Assembly (NCBI GenBank): GCA_964200075.2
Contig: CAXNAA020000109.1
Coordinates: forward strand, 1-27,807
Direction: 5' to 3'
Origin: Sphacelaria rigidula
Lineage: Eukaryota > Phaeophyceae > Sphacelariales
DNA: 27,807 nucleotides
Part shown: positions 20,355 to 27,807 of the stretch, piece after piece
Layout: the number at the start of each line of letters is the position of its first letter
Position numbering within the stretch: position 1 is the stretch's first letter
Translations under genes and position numbers: made by a program
The notes under the pieces: model-generated
Told to the model about the DNA's origin: nothing
The model's input: only the letters and a program-made list of their open reading frames with translations
Databases searched by the model: none

Positions 20355-20603
20355 TCACTCCGTTGTATCTCTTGGTGCGAAAAGTAACCCGTACATGCGA
20401 TCTTGCCTCGAGTTCCGTGTTGAAAACATGAAATCACTGTACATGCTCTCGGGAATGAACGAATAATAATCCGAAATGATGGAGGTGGTCACGTTCGAGA
20501 ACAGATCAAACTTACTCTTGAAAAGGCCGAGCGACTTTGAGCATGGTCGAGAGAACATGCCTGACGCAATGGGGGCCCGGCGTACATGCATACCCTTCCG
20601 CAT
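20355..20603 (-). CDS. Unidentified minus-strand open frame with protein-like composition
   Basis: An 82-residue frame contains ASGMFSRPCSKSLGLFKSKF, then a region rich in Ser, Phe, Tyr and Asp, ending LLFAPRDTTE. A donor-like 'GCG|gtaagt' lies just upstream on the same strand near 20623, after another open frame (20808-20617). This might be part of an antisense gene, or chance. No domain was recognised. Confidence 0.2.
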   Translation of the reverse strand: MRKGMHVRRAPIASGMFSRPCSKSLGLFKSKFDLFSNVTTSIISDYYSFIPESMYSDFMFSTRNSRQDRMYGLLFAPRDTTE

Positions 20604-21447
20604 TTTGAGGTTTTACTTACCGCAAACAAGCGGAGAGCAGGGTTTCTGGGGTTTTATAGGATATCGTGGTGGGCAAAGGCCTATGGTGAGGAGTATCGGC
20701 GGGTGCGGTTGGTTGTGGATCACCTTTCGGTGTACAACTGAGTGCCTCAGGTGAGGAAAGATATGGGCTTGGCGGGCTAGAGCCTGCAGGGATGTGTGAA
20801 TCGATCACCTTTGGGTGTCTAGACTAGGCAGGGGACGTCGGAAAGGACACGCTTTTTGATTGGGAAATGCATGTATGACTTGATGGGCGTGACTTTCCTT
20901 GTGGAGCACGCCGAGCTTTTTGGCTTTTCACGTTATCTGTGAGTGTTTTGTGTGTCTGGAGTGTGGGTAGCTACATACTCGACTGCCTTGTTGCTTGATG
21001 ACACGGCTTTTTTTTTTTTTCCTCCCCTTCTTACTCGATTCTGATTTGGGCGCTCATTGCAGGATATGCTTCGTTTTTTTTTGGGAACGAAATTGCCCGC
21101 TAATCCGTGTGGAGTCTCCGCATGTCCCAACTCGCACCGGTCGAAACGGGCGTCAAAAGGGGTACCGAGGGGAGAGCACGTTGCGCTGTGTTTTTGAAGC
21201 ACTGTTTTGTATTTGTGTTTTTGTGTAACTATGAAAACTTTGAGTACATTCGCTCAAGAACGGGGAGGGGGATGGGGGTCAAGTTTTCAACTCCCCTTTC
21301 TGTAGTTGAAAGCTGCTGCTGACAGTTGTGGAAGGCGCGTGAGTCCGGTGGTTGCCGGGGGGAGGTAGAATTCGAGGAGGCAAATGTCTAGATCGCAATT
21401 CGCCCCCTACTTTCTTCTCCGTGGCTCCGTGAATGCTGAGGAGCTCT

Positions 21448-21496
21448 TCCCCCCCTCCCCTCCCCCCTCCCCTCCCCCCTCCCCCGACCTCCCCTT
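21448..21496. repeat. Polypyrimidine tract of C-rich blocks (CCCCTCCCCCCT-like)
   Basis: This is a strand-asymmetric tract made of C-runs separated by single T. Such homopurine/homopyrimidine mirror tracts can form triplex or G-quadruplex (opposite strand) structures. No coding role. Confidence 0.75.
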
Positions 21497-22639
21497 TTCT
21501 CCGCCGCGAAACTACGGATTGTGTGTTGCAGCTCTCGGCTCGAGAAGTTCACTTGGAGCTTGTTTTGTGATGCCTCATTTCCCCTTTTTTTTCCGCGGGA
21601 GTGCGTGGGCATGTTCGGATTTCATACTTTCGCTGGAAATTCGAGGCGCCCTGCCTTCCTTCCGTGAGGTCCTTCTGTTTTGGCGTAGATACACACATCC
21701 ATGATTGTATGCATGTTGTTGTGAAATATGTCGTTAGTCGACTACTACTGTTATACTCCCTGTGCGTCTGCTTCGTTTCTTCTCTTTCGTGCTTGTGTGT
21801 TTGGTGACGATGTGTGTTGTGGTATATTTGCCATCTGCATGAAAGTATCACGGAATGCCAGATCCACCATTCACCAACCAAGCAATCGTGTAGCTGTTGG
21901 CTGTTCTTACTCTTATTTTTGACATTTTACCTCCCATCACCCGAATGTGTGTGGACACAGCAGATGGTGTCAGTAGGACATGAAGGCTTATCGTGGTTGA
22001 GACTAGGGGTGAAGTGAACGTTCCGCATGCACCCACGTACGGTAACACCCCTTATATCCCGTCGCTGTCCCCTGGACTCGCCTTGAGATACTAGCTTGTC
22101 TGGTTTGCTTCTATATCATAAGTGTTGCTCTGTTAACCTCTTTGACGGTGTCGCCATGCTTTTGCGTGGGGCGTGTGTGCCGGTCATTCAGTTGCTGGGT
22201 CAGGGAAGGGGGTGGGGGAGATATACGGCGGCGGCTGGGTGGGGGGGGCGTATTCTTGTTTTTATTCGTACACGTCTGTTTTCCCCACCGTTTTGGTTGC
22301 TCTGCGGATGTTATGGTTCAAACGGAAGGTGGAACCATGGGTATTCGAGATATGGAGAAAAACTTGAGTCTCTCGTAACTTAACTTACATTTATTATTAT
22401 TATTTGATCGGTGGAATAAAAGGTAGATTGGTTTGTGTCAATCTGAGTCCCGCGTTTATCATCAACTACTTCTACGACTACTTCTACGACTACGCCTATA
22501 TTTTGTTGTGCGATTTGTGCGGTTGACTCCGTTTTTTTCTTCTTCATTTTACTCGTTTGGCCTTCTCTCGGGAGGGGTTTTGCGTCAGTGGGCGGGTGGG
22601 AGAACGTTGGGTCGATGGGGCTGGTGAGTGAATGACGTG

Positions 22640-24750
22640 AAGTATATCACGAACAGGCGAAAATTGCATCAAGGACGAGTGATGAATGAAAACAGGCTAC
22701 AACAGTACATCAAGTTATGTGCGGCACCGTATCTGTCGTGCCCTGACTGATCCCGCTGCTGACTGCGTGCGTTCAGCTGAATTCTTTCACCATAACCGAT
22801 CAAAATAAACCTTCATGTTGAAGCAAGACGAACGGAATATTTTTCGGGGAGGTGTGTGTGTGTTCTCGATGGATAAGACGACGCCTACATTCGAAATGCC
22901 GTTGCCGCGAATGTGCCGCGCGTCATTATCGCTGTTCGTGTGGATATCACGGCCAGCAGCGTATTGTCTTGGCATGGCGAAACAGCGGCGATGGAGGAGC
23001 TAGTAGTGAAAACACCATACTTCCGCGTGTACATGAATGCATTTGATTGTGCATGTACGAAGATGTCAGCACACGTGAATGAGCGCCTACGAGCAGCTAA
23101 GTGTAGACGATGTAGCATGCACACTCTTCTCCCCGGCACGATCATGGCGCAGAGAGGATCGATCTCACATCCAACTTATTACGGGACAAAATATCTCACG
23201 CCGTGCCGAGGCCGTGTCGCAGGCCGGTTCAATGGGCTGCTTGTTGTCTACCCACGAAAAATATCATCACGCACAAATGCCTGAGGGGATTCGAGTCCCC
23301 TCTCGCGTCCGGGCAAGCGTATGAATTCAACGATGAGTGGATGTCCTGGTCGTCATCGGCCCTTTTCCTTTGAGGCCCTTAGGACCCAAGAGGCTTGTAC
23401 TGATCCTATTCCTCTGAGGCCCTTAAAGCCGAAAAGGCTTGTACTGATCCTAAATTCAACAAGTGTCCGCCCGTCCTATTCGTCCGGACATCACTACGAA
23501 GCTCCGAACCACGCACTTTCCCCCCCGAAATGATTCGGAGCCGCGCTGTACGAAGAAACCATCCCATCGACGTTCTGACATTAATCGAGACACCCTCAAC
23601 AAGTTTCAGCTTCTTTGGTGCTGATGCCGTTGTGTTTCGCTTCTCTCTGGGCGCACTCGAGAACACCCCCGATTCGACCCCTTTCAAGCAGGGCGAGTCT
23701 TGATTGAACTTCTCAGACTTGACTGTTGCAACTTTAATCGAGGCACTTTTTGGAAGTTAGAGGCATCACACGCAGCAACAGGCTCTCCGAATCACTTTAA
23801 ACATCGTTATCGAGAAGGCTCAGCTTCACTGCTGCTTTCTTCTCTGTCTTCTCTTGTTCATGCCGACGCCGTCCGTGGCTGAGGTGAAGGGGGTTTTAAA
23901 GTACGTGACCGACGTTCACCGTTTCACACCCACCCGATCATTCTCGGGGCATCTCAACGACGAGCTCTCGGCCATCGGGCACGCGATTAATCTAAACTAA
24001 TCTCGGTTTCCATGTCGACAAACGGCGAGCGTACGGGTTTTCCTCATCCAAGAATGCGAGGGTGGTAGAGACGTTCACTCTTCGCTACAGTACCAACCCT
24101 ACTACGAGCGAACTCAAATCGGGTTGTGACGTCGTGAATTTTTGCCCGGAGAACGGATAGGTCAGATAACAAGGATGAACCGACCAGAAAATCGGCCTAC
24201 AGACCAGCGACAGGGTGAGTCTGGCTGTAGTCAAATCCGCAAGGAGTTCGCATCTACTATTGTCATCGCTGTCTGTGTTGGTCTCTCTCCTGTCTTTCCT
24301 CTCCCGCCTCTCCTCCGTATACAGCCAAGAGTTCATTTAACGTGTACTGAGGGTGCCTTCCCTCTGGTGTATACTTGACGTCAGCAAGCCAAGGCTAGAC
24401 GTGTGGGGTCTGCTGTTGTTGCTGCTACTATGTGTGTGCTATTATGTGTTGCTGTCTCTCCCTTCCTCTCTCTCTCTTGGCTTTCCTCTTCTGAGCCTAC
24501 AGCCAAGTGTGTGTATTGTACTGTATGCTGAGTGTGCTCTCCCACTGTGTGTGTGTTCATTACAAACACCAAGGAGAAGCCGGAGGTGCTTCGTTGAGAA
24601 TAGTGAAGGATAGTGTACTTACTGTCTGTACTGTACTGCACTGTCTGTAGGTTCTATCTAAATTATCACGTGTAGCCAAATGATACCAAGCCGTAGGTTT
24701 CAGTATAATCGCATGCATGATTGGAGCAGTCGCAGGGGACAGAGAATCTT
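22640..24750. other. Intergenic region with tandem and CT/GT-rich repeats; unidentified ORF-like scraps
   Basis: No gene is supported. A plus-strand frame about 23547-23702 (around SFSFFGADAVVFRFSLGALE, ending TGA) and one ending near 23882 look mildly protein-like but have no recognised domain. Two diverged direct copies of about 90 bp (about 24280-24370 and 24470-24560) are CT-rich and contain 'acagccaag' and 'tgtactg'. This part could include LTR sequence of the retroelement that follows, but no LTR pair or primer-binding site could be defined. Confidence 0.35.
23367..23456. repeat. Tandem duplication, two copies of 44-46 bp
   Basis: Copies at 23367-23410 and 23411-23456 both read CCTyTGAGGCCCTTA...AGGCTTGTACTGATCCTA, differing mainly in the centre. 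They are adjacent head to tail, with no coding role seen. Confidence 0.8.
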
Positions 24751-25129
24751 GGATTGATGGCCCTCATCTGTGTGGCCCCTTGCTGTCTAGCTCTTGATGT
24801 GATATGTTGAGGATCACTTCGTGGTAATAACAAGTGAGAAGAGAGGACTTGTCGGGCACGAGGCCAGTGTTACTGGAGGAGCCCCTCGTAGATAGTATTC
24901 TTGTCCAGATCGTCTGGCAGAGGCTACAATATCTAGATATCATTCTTCCAGCACTCAATTAGAGGAGTCTTGGCTAAGGAGAAAAGTTGGGCAGCAGCTT
25001 AGAGCCAGTTCAGCCCAAAGACGGGGGGAGACCAACTTCAAGCGCACAGAAGAGGGGGACGCTCCGTGAGCTGGAGGACGCACAAGTCAGGCAAGAGTCT
25101 CTCCGTGAAGTGTTTGAAGCATAGACAAC

Positions 25130-26350
25130 ATGGCTCAAGCGGCGGCAGCGCCGCTGGTGTCATGTGAGCCACTACAGCCGCCAAAGTATGGTGAAGTATG
25201 GACCGAGGAGGCATCATGGTTTTTTCTCGCAGCATACCTTGAATATATACAGCGTCTGAGTCTCGCTAATGGACAAGGAATCATACGGCATGAGAGAGTT
25301 AGGATAGGACAGCTGATTCTTGTCTACATTCACCGCTGCTTCGATTACCCCCGATGAATTGCTTCGTGCTGTGAAGCGGCATGCCGGGTATACTACAATC
25401 GGTGGAAAGTATGACGCAACACGGGTTGCAGCAGACCTGCGTAGGGTAGGCACTTTCTACGATAGCCCCCCCTAAAAAGTGCATGGTTTTGGGAAGCGAA
25501 ATCTTGACGTAAATCGAAATGGGAAAAGCCGAGCACAACGAGCAGCTGGTATTCCCACGCTTGGATTCATCCTAGCCAATGTCGCCAATATGAGGCGCTT
25601 CAAGCAGCCTGAGTCCAAACATCAGGCACTGTATGGCCATTTTTTTCGGGACACGTTTTAGCTGGCTCTGATGGGGGGGCTATCGTAGAAATTGTCGGTA
25701 CTTACAATGAAGCAAAGCGATGGAAAATCCGTGAAGGATCGTGCTATGATGGTTAGTTCAGATATATATGGAGCGACTTTTTGCAGAGAACCTGATGGTG
25801 CAAGCCATGTACCGGGCGGAGGGCAGGAGTTGGTTGCCTGGCCCGGCCGAGTCGGTTTCCGTAGCTTTGGTGGACGGCATTTCGCCCCCGGAATTCAAGG
25901 TGTATGTTAAAAGTGTACTAACGTATGTTGACAGCTGGAAAAAGAACCCGACGGTGGTGTTTAAAAACATATTTGAGGCAGCCGACCAGTGGAGGTTCAT
26001 TGAAGCACATGACCGGCGCGACTCTGCAACAAGTGCAGGTGGTATGCGCCGCAAACAGCAACAGCAACAGAAACAGAAGCCGTCTACGCGAGAGTCGTCC
26101 ACTCGCGCGTATTACAACTGCGGCGACTTCGAACATATGATCAAGGACTGCCCAAAGCCTCGCGCTCAAGGCGCGGCACAGGGCAATGCACGAGATCTAT
26201 CAGGATCTCGGGACGGTCGTCACGATGGATGGGGCCGTGCCAATCGGGGACGCGGGCGCGGTGGCCGCGGTAGCAAGCAATCGGCGGCGGATGGTGGTTC
26301 CTCCGCTGCTGTTTCTTCCACTACGTCATCAGGTGGTGACTCTGGATCTT
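25130..26350 (+). pseudogene. Retrotransposon gag remnant with defective zinc knuckle
   Basis: ATG 25130 opens a gag-like N-terminus (around PPKYGEVWTEEASWFFLAAY) that stops at 25357; similarity carries on in another frame (TPDELLRAVKRH... to about 25470) and again in the frame from 25768. A CCHC box lies at 26110-26151 with spacing C-x2-C-x4-H-x4-C, but its first Cys is Tyr (TAT), giving Y-Y-N-C-G-D-F-E-H-M-I-K-D-C. An RGR/RGG-rich tract follows (NRGRGRGGRG, near 26236-26268), as in nucleic-acid-binding Gag tails. At least two frameshifts and one lost ligand show decay. Confidence 0.7.
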
Positions 26351-26679
26351 ATAGTTTGTCCGTAGCGGGGCGGGCAGTGTACGTGGGAAATGCAAATACT
26401 TCGGTGGGGAGTGCTGGAGCGAATAGCCCGCAACCCCTCGGCCAGGCAGGATCCGTGTCTGGTGCATTCCCTACGGCTTCGACGACTGTGACAGCGCCGT
26501 CTGCATATTCGGCGACTTGGTCTGGTCGGACCGACGATTCTCAGCTATCGATGCCAAGTGCTGGAGGGCAGCCCTGGCGTCACGGGGCTCTTGGGACAGA
26601 ACAGGGTTCTTCGGCAGGCGTGGTACCTGTCGATCGGAGGGCTGAATGCTTACCCGCAGATTTAGCCTTGCCTGGCTTT

Positions 26680-27020
26680 GTAGCTTCGTTCATGGTCCGC
26701 GTTATTCTGGATTCTGGGTCCGCGCTCACGTCGATCGATGTGGGGTTGTTAGAGCAAATTCATTCGTAGTATGCGGCGCTCAGCTTCAGATTCCGTTTGA
26801 AAACGGACCGCAAACGGCACGGACCGCCACGGGTGCTCCCGTGACGGTTAGACAAAAAACGGTACCAGTTACTGTTAGCGTGCGCACGCCGTGGGGGGCT
26901 GTGCAGTTGCAGGTCATTACTTTCGCTGCAATTCCCGGTAGGGACAACGTGGTTCTATTTGGGATGGCGATAGTGAAGGAGCTTGTGATTGATTTATATC
27001 CGGTGGCATTGGAGAAGTTA
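26680..27020 (+). pseudogene. Retropepsin-like aspartic protease, split by a frameshift
   Basis: The first half (frame ending TAG 26767-26769) contains the catalytic triad V-I-L-D-S-G-S-A, with Asp codon at 26710-26712. The second half continues in the next frame, open from 26646 to 27083, with TATGAPVTV and the closing IPGRDNVVLFGMAIVKELVID, the usual C-terminal beta/helix of gypsy proteases. The frame change between about 26700 and 26770 breaks the enzyme. Spacing between the halves is normal, suggesting a small indel rather than a large deletion. Confidence 0.75.
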
Positions 27021-27076
27021 CGTCCGCGTGCTGTGTCGGTGCAAACCGGCGTTGTCTGCGCGATATTTTGGCTCGT

Positions 27077-27402
27077 CGCGTGAATACATTTCGTCGTGCG
27101 CTGCGTGGTGATCCGCCAGCGCACGTGGAGCCAATGAAGGAGGCTGTGAAGGCTAAGCCTCGCCGCTGCGATCCGGTGTAGACCGTGCGGCTTGCTTCAT
27201 CCATCGCAGTTTTGGTGGCATTCGGTTTGTTGGTTAGGAATATCCAGGCTGTGTGGGCCAGTCCGGCGATGGCGGTGCTGAAGAGGGACACAGTCCGTTT
27301 GGTCAGCGACTATCAGGCGGTGAACGCACATGTCGAACAACGTCCGGGGGTGATGCCAAGCCAAGAAGACATGCGGGAGTTGCTGGGAGCCCAACATCAA
27401 TA
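27077..27402 (+). pseudogene. Reverse transcriptase N-terminal fragment (Ty3/gypsy)
   Basis: From 27077 the frame reads RVNTFRRALRGDPPAHVEPM, then KAKPRRCDPV, an in-frame TAG at 27179-27181, and continues in the same frame with LVRNIQAVWASPAMAVLK and RLVSDYQAVNAHVEQRPGVMP. This is the standard RT linker and first fingers/palm region (R-x-V-x-D-Y-x-A-V-N). The sequence stops before the catalytic [YF]xDD block, which is absent. One stop codon substitution plus truncation. Confidence 0.8.
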
Positions 27403-27529
27403 TCGGTATGTCAGTGAACATATTCCTGGAGAGCAGTTTGTTTTGGAAGATTTCTTGTCTCGCTGGGTGAAGGTTCCCACGGTGCCTGTTCGTTCTGTTG
27501 CCGTGAACTGTTACAAACAGACGGTATAG
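27403..27529 (+). pseudogene. RNase H C-terminal tail fused to RT by an internal deletion
   Basis: In the same frame as the RT fragment, directly after ELLGAQ, comes YRYVSEHIPGEQFVLEDFLSRWV, the motif that closes the RNase H domain and precedes the integrase in this type of element (H-I-x-G-E-x...D-x-L-S-R-W). In an intact element roughly a kilobase of RT and RNase H should separate the two. The frame ends with TAG at 27527-27529; integrase signatures (HHCC, DDE) are not seen to 27807. Confidence 0.75.
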
Positions 27530-27807
27530 TGGTGTGTTCTCTCAGCATTAGGCATCGCAACTGGCTTACAGGAAGGCGATTTGTCTGGTGGTTTCGAACC
27601 AGCATCCAGTTGAGTCATTTCATGCGCATGCAAGTACGTGATGGCTAATATATACCATGTTGACTATGCCGGAACATGCCGCAAGTACACCATCTGTTTG
27701 TGCACAGAAAGTTCATTATTATATTATCGTGAAGACCATATAACAACAAATTATGCGAATTGAGGTTTAGCTTCGAGATAAGGTTCAAGCCTAAAACAGT
27801 GCTTTCC
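27530..27807. other. Sequence downstream of the retroelement relic
   Basis: No open frame of note and no LTR or integrase was recognised. The stretch is A/T-richer toward the end. Confidence 0.4.

Larger units (their letters stand above)
19211..22640 (+). other. Non-coding region downstream of the terminal exon, possible long 3' UTR
   Basis: The sequence is rich in T and GT with many short open frames and no recognised domain. It holds a poly-T run near 20220-20232, a pyrimidine tract of C-rich blocks (21448-21496) and (TTA)n near 22390. Long T-rich 3' UTRs are known in brown algae, so part may be transcribed, but no poly(A) site could be fixed. Confidence 0.3.
25130..27529 (+). mobile_element. 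Degenerate Ty3/gypsy LTR retrotransposon remnant
   Basis: Gag, zinc knuckle, aspartic protease, RT N-terminus and RNase H C-terminus pieces lie in the canonical gypsy order on the plus strand. They are spread over at least three frames with stops and frameshifts. The catalytic core of RT, most of RNase H, and all of integrase are missing. No LTR pair was identified; the 5' LTR and leader probably lie within about 24300-25129. The RT start (AVWASPAMAV...RLVSDYQAVN) and HIPGEQ...DFLSRW ending are typical of gypsy elements known from stramenopiles. It cannot be autonomous. Confidence 0.85.

Noticed and set aside
21384-21704. Plus-strand open frame of 106 residues with Pro/Ser repeat
   Set aside because: The repeat comes from the C-rich polypyrimidine tract, and the remainder is not protein-like.
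23283-23301. tRNA T-arm-like hairpin (AGGGGATTCGAGTCCCCT)
   Set aside because: No matching acceptor, D or anticodon arms or A box upstream, and position 53/61 would be an A-C mismatch.
24280-24560. Possible LTR pair from the CT-rich direct copies
   Set aside because: The copies are adjacent, short and on the same side of gag; LTRs should flank the element, and no TG..CA ends or primer-binding site could be set.

Overview
The window looks like nuclear DNA of a multicellular eukaryote with long introns, most likely a stramenopile and plausibly a brown alga. Reasons: short GC-rich exons with Ser/Gly-rich low-complexity stretches sit in introns of 1 to several kb with GT..AG borders; there is a degenerate Ty3/gypsy element whose RT signature is of the kind I associate with oomycete and brown-algal elements; many small non-autonomous inverted-repeat elements are present; and a 10-N assembly gap lies at 6586-6595. 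The lineage is an inference. There are no prokaryotic operons, rRNA, convincing tRNA or CRISPR arrays.

Layout. 1-2900: intergenic, with a dispersed repeat (about 67-221), a clean hAT-type MITE with a perfect 8-bp target duplication (1027-1380) and a degenerate tandem pair (1629-1766). 3243-8764: three well-supported plus-strand exons, all joined in phase 0, encoding an IQ motif followed by a split PH-like domain and a Ser/Gly/Asp-rich tail. 8765-15550: a long stretch, either intron or intergenic, full of fold-back elements and dispersed repeats, plus a decayed minus-strand P-loop-like fragment (about 12771-13048). 15554-19210: further small plus-strand exon candidates whose phases can be chained to the first three exons; the last ends at TGA 19208-19210. 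They are either the 3' half of the same gene (about 860 residues if all candidates are used) or a second small gene. 19211-24700: mostly non-coding, with T/GT-rich sequence (possibly a long 3' UTR), microsatellites, a 44-46 bp tandem duplication and a few unidentified ORF-like fragments. 25130-27529: a relic Ty3/gypsy retrotransposon with frameshifts and a stop codon, a gag zinc knuckle lacking its first Cys, a split protease, and an internal deletion that fuses the start of RT to the end of RNase H; no integrase is seen.

The only host gene I can support has calmodulin-binding (IQ) and membrane/phosphoinositide-binding (PH-like) features, which suggests a Ca2+/lipid signalling adaptor, though no catalytic domain is visible. 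The rest is largely a record of transposon activity. I see no convincing undescribed multi-gene system. The most informative items are the reconstructed split PH domain, the exon-phase chain, and a fold-back element whose empty insertion site is present elsewhere in the same window.
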